DNA of 64,000 nucleotides, from contig MBPM02000072.1 in the NCBI GenBank assembly GCA_001695595.3, forward strand, positions 186,001 to 250,000, given 5' to 3'. This DNA is from Plasmopara viticola (lineage: Eukaryota > Oomycota > Peronosporomycetes > Peronosporales > Peronosporaceae). Shown here in pieces: positions 22,696-34,431 of the stretch (its first letter is position 1; every line of letters begins with the position of its first letter). The notes beneath the pieces are model-generated. The model saw only the letters and a program-made list of their open reading frames with translations. It was not told the origin of the DNA and ran no database searches. Both the position numbers and the translations under genes were made by a program.

Positions 22696-23751
22696 ATGAA
22701 GGCGTCGACTGTGCAAGAGTCTAAAGCGTGGTCTTTGAGTCTTGTGCGCTTCATGCAATTGGTGCTGGCTATTACAGTACTCCTCTCTGTATCATACATG
22801 TGGGAATTTACGACCGAAAGCACTACTACGAGCGAGGTAAACGCTGGCGCCAAGCTCGTTCGGCCTGCCAAGACCACTCTGATCACTCACATTGACCGCA
22901 CTTACGCGCACACTCACTACTTTATCCGTGGCTTTGATGAGGCGCACAGATTCGTCCGTGAGTACAATGTAGAGACTATGGGTCCGTTGTTTCTGCTATT
23001 TACGAGCGATACAGACAGAAATGGCACCTATTGGTTCCGTCCCTGTCATAGCGTTAAAGCTGCGGTCTTTGAGGGGTTTAAACGAGCACCCAGACGCTCA
23101 AGATTGTTGGAAATTCAGGTGGGGTCTGAGCCTTACTGGAACGACCTTATGAACCCGTTTCGACAAAACCAGCTCTTTTATATCGACTACTTGCCGACAT
23201 TGATGCGGTATGATGGCGGCGGCAACTCGTCAGGACTACTTGCTGGACCTCACTGTCTAAATCAGGATTTATTAGATGTCGTCTTTAATGTCAACAAGCC
23301 GGTGGCGGGAGTGCCTCACAACAACCGTATCATACACATGAACAACGCGAGTCAGGTCATAGACTTTGTCGCTTCTTACGACTTCAGCTACCCGCTCTTC
23401 ATGTTCTTTGTGTCAGGCGTGCACTTTTTTAACAACCGTCTCTGGTGCCCGTTCTGTGATAAAGCGGAGGTGCCAGTTATGCACTATTTTAACTACACGG
23501 CACCAGAGAATGCTGTACTGTTGCGTATCGTTGTTGCACGAGAGCCCAGTCAATGGTTTGACGATGATAATGACTTTATGGATACCGAGTTCAGCGATGA
23601 AGTCGTCACCTTTGATGGCGTGCCGTATTTGGGCTTTGTCGGTAGAAACCAAACAAATAACAAGGTCAAGGTGAGCGAGTTTTTAGACGGTGTTGACCAA
23701 CACGAAAAGTTGCAGGCATTCTTTCGGCAAAAGGCGCCAGATGCAGTTTAG
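22696..23751 (+). CDS. Membrane-anchored tandem TXNDC17/TRP14-like protein, copy A
   Basis: 351 residues, single exon. Residues 17-36 form one hydrophobic helix after a short N-terminus, so this is a signal-anchor (type II) protein with the rest outside the cytosol. Two thioredoxin-like domains of the TXNDC17 (DUF953) type follow. Domain 1 (about 78-200) has the family frame (GFDEAHRFV, YWNDLMNPFR, LPTLMRYDGG), but its active site is FRPC (114-117) instead of CPDC. Domain 2 (about 213-318) keeps WCPFC (Cys 251 and 254). Sequons NGT, NSS, NAS, NYT and NQT fit a lumenal or surface protein. Family members are disulfide reductases; domain 2 is probably redox-active and domain 1 probably not a CxxC reductase. 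It is closest to copy B at 46809 and about 23 kb from the main cluster. Confidence 0.88.
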   Translation: MKASTVQESKAWSLSLVRFMQLVLAITVLLSVSYMWEFTTESTTTSEVNAGAKLVRPAKTTLITHIDRTYAHTHYFIRGFDEAHRFVREYNVETMGPLFLLFTSDTDRNGTYWFRPCHSVKAAVFEGFKRAPRRSRLLEIQVGSEPYWNDLMNPFRQNQLFYIDYLPTLMRYDGGGNSSGLLAGPHCLNQDLLDVVFNVNKPVAGVPHNNRIIHMNNASQVIDFVASYDFSYPLFMFFVSGVHFFNNRLWCPFCDKAEVPVMHYFNYTAPENAVLLRIVVAREPSQWFDDDNDFMDTEFSDEVVTFDGVPYLGFVGRNQTNNKVKVSEFLDGVDQHEKLQAFFRQKAPDAV

Positions 23752-23902
23752 AGGAGGCAACCATGTAATGTTATGATAAAGAAATACTACTTGTATGTAC
23801 TACTACCTACCTATGTATTAGTCTAATTTTGTGATTTAAGCTCAAAAATTGACTTAGACGTTGCCACACCAGCCATTTCTTGGCAACAAACAGACATAAG
23901 CC

Positions 23903-24881
23903 ATGATGAAGAGAAGACGCGAAAATGAGCCCGACGCGCTGGCGGATGCAGTCAATGGGGCCAAGAAGCAACAGATGGCTTCAATGGGTGGTACCAAGTA
24001 CATTAATAAGCAGCGCGTACTCGTGTTTTCATCACGCGGCATCACGACACGGTACCGCCACCTGATGGATGATTTTCGCAAGCTACTGCCTCACCACAAG
24101 CGCGAGGTCAAGCTTGATGCCAAGGATACACTGCACGTCGTTAATGAAATCGCAGAGATTAAAGGATGCAACACAACCATTTTTTTGGAGGCGCGCAAAC
24201 GGCAGGACCTTTACATGTGGATTAGCCGCGTTGGAACGGGCCCTAGCGTAAAGTTTCTCGTGCAGAACGGTGCGTACAAGAGTTGCACGATTCATTCCTT
24301 GTGCACTCAAACTTATGATTTGGTGGTACATTTTAGTACACACAATGGACGAGTTGAAAATGACTGGTAATGCTCTTTCCGGATCGCGCCCACTGCTGAC
24401 TTTTGACAAGGCTTTTGACGAGACACCGCATCTACACGTGATTAAAAAGCTGTTCACGCAAGTCTGGGGCACTCCCAAGGCGCATCCAAAGAGCAAGCCG
24501 TTCATTGACCGCGTCATGAGCTTTTACTATGCGGACGGAAAGATCTGGAGCCGCAACTACCAGCTGGCAGACGACGCCGACACCAAAAAAGCAGAGCTAG
24601 CCGCCCTCCACCGCGGCGAGGATCTCGTGCAGCTCATTGAAATTGGCCCGCGCTTTGTCATTACGCCCATTCGCATTTTCGATGGCAGCTTTGGTGGCCA
24701 GACGCTGTACCAGAACGCGCGGTACGTGTCACCGAATGAAAATCGCCGCGACGCCAAGGCCGATAAACGCGATCGGTACGTGTCCCGCAAGAGTGCACAG
24801 GGCGAACGCAAGGACCGCCAACCCGAGCGCGAAATGCCAGAAGATCAGTTTGCAGACGTTTTTGCCGGTTCCAAGCAATAA
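23903..24881 (+). CDS. BRX1: Ribosome biogenesis protein BRX1 (Brix domain)
   Basis: Two exons, 23903-24269 and 24337-24881, give 303 residues. The 67-nt intron starts GTGCGT and ends TTTTAG, splitting a Val codon between FLVQN and VHTMDEL. The Brix domain fills about 38-235: QRVLVFSSRGITTRYRHLM, LPHHKREVKLD, CNTTIFLEARKRQDLYMWIS, GPSVKFLVQN, GSRPLLTFDKAFD, then FYYADGKIWSRNYQ and IEIGPRFVITPIRIFDGSFG. This matches BRX1, a nucleolar factor needed for 60S subunit assembly with EBP2 and other factors. A basic C-terminal tail (RRDAKADKRDR...) is typical. All motifs are intact and the length is normal. Confidence 0.95.
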
Positions 24882-24998
24882 GCGGCTACAGTTGCAGTGG
24901 TAGTAGAACGGAGTTATCGCCTAGTCCGCATGATCACTTTTAATGTACTTTGACCAACTTCCTCACTTTGCTGTGCGTACACTTTTGATTGTATCTGA

Positions 24999-25018
24999 TT
25001 TCATTGGTTGAATTTTAT
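24999..25018 (+). promoter_or_regulatory. Core promoter of the BAR-PH-ArfGAP gene
   Basis: TTTCATTGGTTGAATTTTAT places a TCATTGG initiator at 25001-25007 and an AATTTT flank just after, about 35 nt upstream of ATG 25040. It supports that ATG as the start rather than the upstream in-frame TTG. Confidence 0.5.
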
Positions 25019-25039
25019 ATCTTACACGACGGCTCTCGA

Positions 25040-27616
25040 ATGAAGGCGTTCAATGCCTGGCGCGATGGTGATAGAGGAGGTAAAGCATCCAACGACGCTG
25101 TCTCGGAGCTGCAGCAGGTGATTTTGAAAAAGGACTTGATGATCTTGAATTTGCAGATGCAGTTGGATGCGTACACGGCGCGTTTTGGCGCGTTGCCGAT
25201 CGAAGATTGGGACAAAGTGGCCCAAATCGAGGCAATGAACGAGCTTCAAGTACAGCGGAGCAAGGATGGAAGCATTGAGAGGAAAAAATCTACAGCGAAT
25301 GATCCCGCAGCATTAACCGAGGCTACTGGGGATGACTCGAAGGTTGTGCACGACAAGGATCAGTTTACAGCGCGTGTCGTTCCCTCATCCCCGAGGTCTC
25401 GAGCCACGTCCGACGTGAACGAAGCTCGCATACATACTCGATTTAGCAAGAATGTGGTGCTGGATTTCGTAGAAGACTCGCCCATGTTTCGATGCCAGCT
25501 CGAGAGCTTTGAAGAGTCGATCACGGGGCTTCGATCACTCTTAAAGGAGCTCATGGCGCATTCTAAAGAATATGCAGCTGCAGGAAAACACTTTGGTGAG
25601 GTCGAGACGGCGCTCGCCGATGAGTTGGTCCAACGTAAACACGCACGTGCCATTTTTTCGACCAGTTGTGCAGAACTGGGCAGTCTATCGGAACTTTTTG
25701 GAGAAATGCACGATACGTTGGCACAATTGCAGAGCTCTCGAGTGAGTATGTTGCTCGGTGTCGAGTCTTTACTGAGTAGATCTATTCAGCAATTTTCTGA
25801 AAAAGAGCTGGTGAAAGAAGCTGGAGAATTAAGGAAGGACGTGACGAGGCTGGGTGATGAGTATGAAGCGCTCCTGGGGAAATTGTTAAGCAAGTCAAGA
25901 CAACCAGGCCAAGTAGCGAACGGCACAAGTACACCAACTGGCGCATCGGATGCAGGTCTTGGTAGTCCAGCGCAACTTATGGGAGGTTCCAATGGAAACG
26001 GGGAGTTTCCAATTACAGGTACACCACCTGCTTCCGGTGGGGGCAGTAGTAATTCCATTTTAGGCTTGGATTCGAGCATTGCAAGTGATAGAAACCAACG
26101 CGCTTTGGAACGAGAAGTCGTGATGGTTCGTCGACGTTTTGAACTCGCGCGCTTCGACCTTGTTCGTTATATGAATCGGATCGACTGCATGAAAAAAATC
26201 GTCTTGGTCGAGTGTTTTAATTCAATCATGTACGCACAATTGGGGCACTTTCATGCGTGCCACGAGCTCGTCAAGTCAATCGAGCCTAGTCTTCGTCAGC
26301 GTCAAGAAAGGATGCAGGTCTCGCGTGATGATTTTGAACAAGATGAAACAATGTGGTCATCGCAACGAGAGCTACTGGACAAGTTTTTGCTTGAGGATGT
26401 TGAGCTTGTTAGCTCGAGTTCTCGGCCCGGTGAATCATCTCCCGTGGCAGTTGGGCCATTAAGTGTCGATACGACCAGTTCGTCCGACTTGTTTCCATCA
26501 CTTCACTTGCCCGTTGAGGTCATTTCGACTGACACATCGAGCAGTCGACAGACTGTTGCCACCCCTCGAAATGGCGTCGCCAAGCAAGGCTTTCTGTTCG
26601 TGCGCAACGCGATGTTTCCAGCTCGAAGCTGGAAGCGGCGCTGGTTCCAGATCCATGCCGGTAAACTTTTTCAGACAACGTCACGCGGTGGTAGATATCC
26701 TACAGAGAGCAGTGTGACGCTGGTGTGCGACCTTTTGCTCGCTCGCGTGCGCGAACTGGAGGGCTCAAATCTCCCATTTTGTTTTGAAGTCATCGACGCA
26801 AATCGTGCAAAGCTGTTGCTACAGGCAACAAGTGCGCACGACATGAACGAGTGGATCGAAGCGGCCCGACGCAGTACAGAGAGTGCGTTAGAGAAACAAA
26901 GTCACCGTCAAGAGGTGCATCCAGAGCAGCAATCAGTCATCAACGAATTGATTGAAGCTAATCCTTGCTGTGCCGATTGTGGACAAGACGCAGCTGAATG
27001 GGTGTCGATCAACATTGGTTGTCTTTTGTGCATTGAGTGCTCTGGCATCCATCGAAGTCTCGGTGTGCACGAGTCCAAGGTACGATCACTAACGCTGGAC
27101 TCGTGGGACATGAATCTCCTTACACTTCTGCGTGACGACTTGGGTAATGACGTAGTCAATGCTGTGTGGGAGCACACCATTCCAAACACTTGGGCTAAGC
27201 CAACGCCAACAACGTCACGGGAGGAGAAAACACGATTTATCAAGGCAAAGTACCATTTTCATGCCTTTGCCGAACCGGATGCGACGTTGGAAGACGACGA
27301 TCGCGTTTGCAAGCAAGAATTAGCTGAGCGATTTATTGCTGGAGCGTCACGTGGAGATCTAAAAGAGTTGATGTGGTGTGTGGCTCATGGAGTTGACGTG
27401 AATGTTCGCACAGGGAAGCTACAGCAGACTGCTCTCCACGTCTGCGCATCATTTAATTTCACCTCTTGTTGCGAATACCTAATTCAAAATGGCGCCAATC
27501 TAACGCTGACGGACCAACGTGGTCAGTTGCCGTACGATGCTGCCAAGGCTAGTGGCTATGAACACGCCACACTTGCTCTGATGCAAAAAATGAATCTCGA
27601 GCAGTACCCGTCTTAG
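25040..27616 (+). CDS. BAR-PH-ArfGAP-ankyrin protein (ACAP-like)
   Basis: 858 residues, one exon, from ATG 25040. After a coiled-coil N-terminus, residues about 145-455 are helical and BAR-like, interrupted by a Gly/Ser/Pro-rich insert (about 290-350). A PH domain spans about 514-612 (GFLFVRNAMFPARSWKRRWF ... MNEWIEA). The ArfGAP zinc finger spans about 630-755 with C-x2-C-x16-C-x2-C (CADC ... CIEC) and the arginine finger in SGIHRSLG. Ankyrin repeats close the protein (about 770-850). This is the ACAP/ASAP order of domains. Such proteins sense or bend membranes with BAR, bind phosphoinositides with PH and speed GTP hydrolysis on Arf, controlling vesicle budding and endocytic recycling. Key residues are intact. 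The low-complexity insert in the BAR region is unusual. Confidence 0.92.
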   Translation: MKAFNAWRDGDRGGKASNDAVSELQQVILKKDLMILNLQMQLDAYTARFGALPIEDWDKVAQIEAMNELQVQRSKDGSIERKKSTANDPAALTEATGDDSKVVHDKDQFTARVVPSSPRSRATSDVNEARIHTRFSKNVVLDFVEDSPMFRCQLESFEESITGLRSLLKELMAHSKEYAAAGKHFGEVETALADELVQRKHARAIFSTSCAELGSLSELFGEMHDTLAQLQSSRVSMLLGVESLLSRSIQQFSEKELVKEAGELRKDVTRLGDEYEALLGKLLSKSRQPGQVANGTSTPTGASDAGLGSPAQLMGGSNGNGEFPITGTPPASGGGSSNSILGLDSSIASDRNQRALEREVVMVRRRFELARFDLVRYMNRIDCMKKIVLVECFNSIMYAQLGHFHACHELVKSIEPSLRQRQERMQVSRDDFEQDETMWSSQRELLDKFLLEDVELVSSSSRPGESSPVAVGPLSVDTTSSSDLFPSLHLPVEVISTDTSSSRQTVATPRNGVAKQGFLFVRNAMFPARSWKRRWFQIHAGKLFQTTSRGGRYPTESSVTLVCDLLLARVRELEGSNLPFCFEVIDANRAKLLLQATSAHDMNEWIEAARRSTESALEKQSHRQEVHPEQQSVINELIEANPCCADCGQDAAEWVSINIGCLLCIECSGIHRSLGVHESKVRSLTLDSWDMNLLTLLRDDLGNDVVNAVWEHTIPNTWAKPTPTTSREEKTRFIKAKYHFHAFAEPDATLEDDDRVCKQELAERFIAGASRGDLKELMWCVAHGVDVNVRTGKLQQTALHVCASFNFTSCCEYLIQNGANLTLTDQRGQLPYDAAKASGYEHATLALMQKMNLEQYPS

Positions 27617-27680
27617 CATGTGGCAAGATGGGGATCAACTACGTAACCTAACGTTCTCCTATCGTCAAGAGAGCAATAGT

Positions 27681-30600
27681 CTATGCTAATGGAACAATTT
27701 TATTCGTTATTTGGCCAGAGCGCTTTCGAGCTGATGGTGCTTGTACAAGTAATGCGGTTTCGCTTCCGTCGTCGGACGAGGCTATGACATTTAAAGAAAT
27801 GGAAGACCTGGTCGGTTGGGTCACCTTAGTATCGGGATTGGAATCGAGAGCGCCTTTATTAGAGTAAGGAAAGACGCAACCGTTCTGAAACGACGACAAC
27901 GACTGATTTGGACGATCAGTGTATGGTGCGACGTTGCTATCGTCGTCGACCTTTGTGCTAATAGCAAGTACTCGAGCGACAACTTCAGCATCATTTTGAC
28001 TATCGCTCTTCTCTTCAAAATTCGTCAAGCTCTTGTTATTTGCCAAGGCAGATGCTGCTTCGTGATTGCTTGCACGCATAATTTCCGGATCTGCGCTAAA
28101 TGCTTCCGATGTTGCTGCTTCTTCCTCGGCTTCAGCCGCTAATCGCGCCGCATGTTGCTGACTCGACTTTTCACGAACGTGAATCATAAACTCAACAAAC
28201 TCGACAATGTCAATCTGTCCGCTGCCATCTTCATCGACAATGTCCATCATTTCTTTGAGCTCTTCATAGCTTGGATACTTTCCAATGGCTGCCAATCCCG
28301 TCCGCAACTCGGTTTCTTCAACTGAGCCACTCCCATCGAGGTCGAGCATATGAAAGACTTGCATATAGGACGACACGACTTTGGCATCGATATTGTGTTG
28401 TGTACGCAGAGCTTCCACACGACGTAGCGTTTCTTTCTCGGTCTCCATTTCTTGTGTCGCTTCTTCCATGCTTGTGGTGACCACACCAATAAATAGAGTA
28501 ATGAGCACCATGGCACCGAGTACGATAAAGGAGCAAAAGTACAGCACGGCGAGAAATCCGGTAGGTTGGTGCTTACACTCATACCCAAGCTCTCGATACT
28601 CATCGTAGCCGTACAGGTCACAGCCGTAGTAATTAATGTACAAGACGTCACTCCAACCATCCATCGTAGCTAATTGAAAGAGTGAGATCATCGCAAAGTG
28701 TAGATACTGAAAGTGAAACGGATCATTCTCGGCAAAGAGCATGTTTCCGACAATGCCAAACACGTAAAAGCAAAGCAGCAGAATCAGGCCAATGTACCCA
28801 ATGGAGCCCACACCTTTGATCAACGCCGAAACAATCACTTGAAGTTGAGGAAAAGCTCGCACGAGCTTGAGCACACGCAACAATCGCAAAAGACGCAACA
28901 TGGTGAGCATACCACCCGATCCGCGGGTAAAACTACCGACAACAATGATAAAATCAAAAAAATTCCAGGCGCCATAAAAAAAGTTCCAAGGCTCAAGGCC
29001 TTCCGCCAGTATTTTTAACACGACTTCAGCTGTAAACACAGCCAGAATGGCCGAGTCTAATCCCGACAGTAAGGATCCAAGCACGTCCACGACGTCGGAT
29101 GACGTCTGCAGCCCGACCATTAGGCCTGCTAAGATAATGACACACGTGACAAAAGCCGAAAATTTCGGATGCTCTACAATTTTCATGGCGATTCCAGCAA
29201 TTTTCAAATACGTTCCTTTCAAACTCCTCGTATCCCCTTGCTGTTGAGTCAAAATGTCGGTCAAATCATAATCATCCCACGTCTGCATCAACACTTCACG
29301 CATTTTTTGGCGCTCTCTACGCTCAGCAGCAGAGAGTTTCCCGGCCTTAGCAGAGTGCAGACCCTTCTTTTCGTTCGCTTCGCCAGAAGCACGTAATTTC
29401 TCGGCCTCGAGCGCTCGTTGTTCGGCTTCTAAAGCCCGTTTATGCGCCTTCTCGGCTCGTTTTTTGGCCTCTGCTTCTTCCTGTGCTTTCTTCATATTCT
29501 CCATACTTTGTGTCATGCTCATGGTAATGGCACCAATAAAGAGCGAAAGCATGACAAAGGCCGATATGAGGATAAACGTGATAAAGTAAAGTGCAGCCAC
29601 GACCTGGTTCAAAGCACGTTGTGATGCCAAAGAGCTCTCGGTCACATTCGCTCCGTACACTCGAGTGGCGTTGCAAAATTGAAAGCTTGCGGCAGCAGAC
29701 GGATCCGTCGAGTAATATCCTCCAGCAAAGCGATCGCATCCGAAGTAATTAATGTCCATGATCTACAGAAAACGAGTTAGATGACAAAGGAACAAGCGCA
29801 GAAACCTGACAAAGAATCGTACAGCAGCCCAGTTCTCAAGCGTACTCATCCGAAATAGCGTAATCATCGCAATGGGGACACTGCGAAAGTGAAAAGTGTC
29901 GTTATCTTGCCACGCGTACATTCCAGAGATTGCATAGAGGTAAAAGACAAGAAACAGGAGCAACATGATATACCCAATGGATTTCAGCCCACCAATGAGT
30001 CCCATGACAATCATATAGAGCTGTGGAATGCGTTTGACGAGCTTCATGATCCTCATGAGTCGAAGCATACGAAGGATCGCAATACTGCTGCCACCCAGAG
30101 CTGAACCCCAGATGGGTAAACTCATGACAATAATCGCAAAGTCAAAACAGTTCCATCGCATTTCTTTCCCAGAAAAGAATCGCCACGGAAAGAGTCCTTC
30201 CGCCATGATTTTAATGCATGCTTCCAGAATAAATACTGCAAGGACGAAAAAGTCCATATTGTTAATAATTACGCTTTCCCCCAGGACGGGATACGTTTGC
30301 AGCCCAACTGAGAGTGATGCCCACGAGATACACAACATCACAATCGAGTTAAACCACGTTTCGTTAAGCGTTGCAATGGCAAGATTAGAAAGCCGCACAT
30401 AATGCAGTCGAGCACCTGTGAGGCCACTTAAAGCAAATTTGTGAATGACATCACTCTCATTATGTTCCACCTTTATCTTTTGCTCGTCTTTGAGACGAGG
30501 TACACTTGCCTGATGAAGTGTTCCATTTCCACGTGCTCTTATCGATGGCTGCGTCGTCGAGAATGGTTTTGTTTGATCTACAGTGGCTGCTGTCGCAAGA

Positions 30601-30746
30601 TCTTGGTCATTGAGGGGCTCCAAAGAAGCGACGTCGCCTTCCTCTTCACGAGGCGTACAATCATGCACTACGTTCCATTCCGAGGCCTCTTTTGCGCGTC
30701 TTGCGTCGGCTACTTTTCGATTCGCTGCTGCTCTCGCTGCGAGCAT
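27681..30746 (-). CDS. Two-domain voltage-gated cation channel with C-terminal EF hands
   Basis: Two exons, 30746-29823 and 29762-27681, give 1001 residues; the 60-nt intron falls in the first pore loop and rejoins as LENWAA-IMDINYFGCD. Domain I (about 125-395) has an S4 with basic residues (LRMLRLMRIMKLVKR, about 225-239) and the pore sequence STLENW. Domain II (about 505-740) has S4 MLRLLRLLRVLKLVR (about 596-610) and pore sequence ATMDGW. Glu and Asp at these places resemble Ca2+ channel filters. The linker is a long charged helix. Two EF hands follow domain II, DLDGSGSVEETE (about 782) and DEDGSGQIDIVE (about 818), both with full ligands. Two-pore (TPC) channels also have two such domains, but their EF hands lie in the linker. 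It should pass Ca2+ or Na+ on depolarisation, with Ca2+ feedback. Confidence 0.93.
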
Positions 30747-30849
30747 TTTTGTACGAAGACTCCAACAAAGTCGTTTGGGACTGAAGCGTGGTCGTGACTT
30801 ATACTATGCGAATTTAAAAAACCTGCGACCTGTTCGCCCCCCGCCACGG

Positions 30850-30866
30850 CGGGCCAAATAATGACG
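30850..30866 (-). promoter_or_regulatory. Initiator-like element of the channel gene
   Basis: CCGTCATTATTTGGC on the minus strand has the TCATT initiator core about 115 nt upstream of ATG 30746. Confidence 0.35.
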
Positions 30867-30869
30867 GCT

Positions 30870-33800
30870 TCGCAACACCCCAAGAGATAGCTCTAATGTA
30901 CACGCTTAGCTAGAAGGTGATCTATATAAAGCGAATTGAAAAAAAAAACGTAGTAAACGAAGGGTTATTTTTTCAACAATCTCGACAGTTTCTTATGGCT
31001 GAAGAATATGATTTAAGTCAAAAGACTCTAAAGGAGGAGTATTGCCACTTTTGATCAACTTGTACAGTTTAAATGCCGTCTTTTGTGGAATGGTTTCCAT
31101 GATTTCGGGACATCATGAGCATTGTGTCTGTTTGACTGCTTGTAAAGTTTTTGCATTGATCTTCTTGTCCATACCTCCACGGCGTACATTATTTGCGAGC
31201 ATCGTCGAGACACAGACAATGAATACGACACCTCATTACTTGATTGCTCGAAATGTATACATTAGCAATCGCACCAGCGCTAAAGTTAATACATTTTCAT
31301 CCAAATTTGTTTAATCAGCATTCAAACTCAAATGAAAAGCAACGTTTAAAATAAAAAATTGATTCAATAAGTAAATCATCATTTTCATGGGCGATTTTTA
31401 TGCATAGATGCGTAGAGACTAAACTAAAATAGGAGACGAATTATTTTATATTGCCGTGGCCTTTGGCCATCTCAATCGAAAGTGTCTACGACGACAGGGC
31501 GAGGTGGAACATCGGTCCTCTATAAGTTCTGGTGGTCAGAATAACCCTTTCACCTCAAATTTACGATCGCGCACACTTTCTCTTTATGTGATGATGGCGG
31601 TTCCTTCTTTTTTAAGAAGAAGAACAGTAAATGATGTCTTACTTTCACGCAATGTCTTAAGAGCTTTTCGCTTGATGTAGCTCATAAGTGGCGTCTTATA
31701 AATTAGCTCAAAACTTGTTGAGCCGTAACGCCAACGACCTCGACTGTCTTTGCCAAGACAAGCATTAAATGCCATAACTTTGAGACTTTCGGGTCTCACC
31801 TGACCTATTTTGAGCCTTAAGTATCGCTCCGTAAGCAGGTTCTCGACTCGCGCCTCTCGAGATAAAAGTTGTGGCACTCCGTGCTCAGTCTAACATTATA
31901 AGCTAGCAGATGGAGGATGTGTCTATGTATGATCCGACGCCATCATCCCTTGTTTAACTAATCTGGGTCATAGTATGGCTTGAGATATCCCACTTAAAAG
32001 ACTGAATGTTGCTGCATGCACTTTAAGAGAAGATGTACGATCAGACGTATGTCTTGACGCGGTACAAGCCGATCATGCAATTGCTGGTGCAATCAATGAC
32101 AAAGTGAGAAAGTGCATCGTAGTATGGACGCAAATGACAAGGCTGACGATGACTTTGAAATGGAGAAAACGATATGGTACGCACAGCTGACGACGTCGAT
32201 GATGACCGTCGATAAACAGAAGCAAAGATAATGGCATCTAAAGCAAAAAAACAGTGCTGTGAAGAGAACAAGAAGGCTTCGGCGTTGAACCAGGCTTATC
32301 AGCTGATGTAGTAAGAGAAAAAAACAGGGAACAGATTTGCCGTTGTGCAAATTCTAGTTTGTTGATAACCAGCCTGTAGAAGCTCAGCAAATAAATTAGC
32401 ATGTCAAATCCTCGTGTACTGCTATGAAATGTCAAATGCATATTTTTAGTCACTTTGGAGCCAATAATCGAATTGAAGCATAGTTGCACGACGTTTATAT
32501 CGCAAAGTGAAACACAAGGACATTGTTAACTGTCAGCAATTGTTTGCCGACAAAGATTTCTTCCTTGTCGAGCCGATACCTTTGCCAACTACGCACATGG
32601 TTGTCAATGCGTGTCCAACTGAGTTCATAAATGCACATCTAACGGTTCAGCCTCCTGACGTATGTAATGGGTTGTTGCAAAATACCGAGCATGCTGACTT
32701 CCTCTTAAAATGGAGCCTTAATTAAAACATTTGGGCGATGGACTGGCATCCCATTAAAATTGGTCCCAGCTTTGCTTAATAAAATTTCGACAAACACATA
32801 AGAAGGTCTCTAGGTCATATAAAACACACTGCTTATCAAAATTTATAGTTGAACTTAATCGAATATAGCTTAAATGAATGGAAATGTTGTATTGAGTCCA
32901 TTCTGAGGCTCACTTTGATTCTTAAAGATAGTGAACAGTTGTTGAGTGGAAGTTCGCAAAGCCGCCTGCTTGCCTTCTCTGTGCAAGATGCTGTTTGACT
33001 CCGCCACTTTAATATTACGCCTATGAGGGTATGTTGTCCGTCGGAATTATCCTAGTAGTACTAAGATGAATTGTATCCATCTTTTCGAAGGTGCTAGTCG
33101 CGCAATTGCTCGGAAGACTTGCTACGGCGGTTCATACGTGTTATAAGCCCAAAGAGTACCGACCAGGACACCCCGACGGTAGTGTCTGCTGCAAAAATTG
33201 GTAAAATATGAGATTATACCTGTGTAGAGACGCAATCAAAACCGTCTCTATTGAATTAAAAATACAGACTATTAACATAGCAGGCACGATTGCATACGAT
33301 CAAGTATGTATCGCAATTGCATTCTCGTATTCAAGAGGCCGAATAATTGGGTACTTTATCGTGAAATCGCTATTAGTAAGTTTTGTATTATTATCTAAAG
33401 ATACGGCTTAGAGCTTCTCTTCCCGAAGAGATTAAGAGTCGCCAGCGCTGACGTCAATCGAGAGCAAATTATGGTGACTGCAGTGGAATAGCGGCTAGCT
33501 TTTTTTTTCGTAATGGCGTAAGCTTTGGTCTCTAATCTTTGCTATAGACCTAGCTCTTATACGGGCTATTCGCCTAACTTTGAGTTTTTGATCAAATTTG
33601 AATACATTAATTTTACGTTAAAAATTGTGAGCCGAACTCGATTTGAATTTTTTTCAATAAACGCTATGACAAAGTAATTTCTTACAAACACTATCTACCA
33701 GGGTCCTTGGACCATGTACATCTTTCCGTTGGCTATGCAGTACTGTATTCCCGTCTAGATGGTGCTCAATACTACGTGTACACAATACAGCAATGTGACC

Positions 33801-34357
33801 AGCGATTGCGATCCATCCATCTCATGATACATTCTCTCTCGCAAGACATAAGACATTCTGTACCCATATACGTTACAACTTTTATATAAATTTGCTATCG
33901 ATCCGAATCACCACATCACCGTCATGACTTGTGCCTTTTTTCAATAGGCCCATAAATCAGTCTCGCAACTCAGCCCGAAGCACAGATCCCGGATGATTAT
34001 ATTGTCATCAACGTTATTTGCGCCGTTGAGGTCGTATAAAGACAGCAATACTACATTTAGATCCAAGCTCGTTGTATCAAACACCACGCGACATAACAAT
34101 GTAAAATACGCTATGCCGTCAGAGGACGCTTTAAACGCACTGGTGTTGCGAGCGTCAATCGCTTCCTGTTAACAATCCGAACCTAGTGACGTATCTACCT
34201 ATGCACTGAGGAATAAAAAGGGGGGAGCATTCCCTTAAGCTACGTCTGAGCTCTTCACGTGTTTCTGTGGCTCGTACCATTTAGACAAGAGGTTGAAATA
34301 TTATGCATGTGATTTTCTTACTTAAGCCCTAAACTTACAAGACTGTCCGTCGCTCAA
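30870..34357. other. Intergenic region, 3.5 kb
   Basis: AT-rich, with no supportable gene. Open frames at 31584-31877 (minus) and 32507-32725 (plus) have no recognised motif. Neither SINE nor gypsy homology was spotted here. Confidence 0.6.
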
Positions 34358-34431
34358 CACACTCTCGTAAGCATCCAGAGAGCGTATCTGGATGCTTACG
34401 AGAGTGTGACGTAGCGCGAGACGCTACGTCA
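34358..34431. repeat. Two adjacent perfect hairpins (22-bp and 10-bp stems)
   Basis: Arms of 22 bp at 34358-34379 (begins CACACTCTCG) and 34387-34408 are perfect inverted repeats around a 7-nt spacer. The next bases form a second perfect stem, TGACGTAGCG (34407-34416) and CGCTACGTCA (34422-34431), around a 5-nt spacer. The two stems overlap by two bases, so both can form almost back to back. Perfect pairing in decayed surroundings suggests a recent origin or selection. Possible explanations are the end of a foldback/MITE element or a structured RNA. Confidence 0.85.

Noticed and set aside
30746..30810. Extra N-terminal exon of the channel
   Set aside because: The frame is open upstream of the ATG to a stop, but it lacks an ATG and no donor gives a normal intron.
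31584..31877. Minus-strand gene
   Set aside because: Plausible length but no recognisable domain, and the opposite strand is open too.
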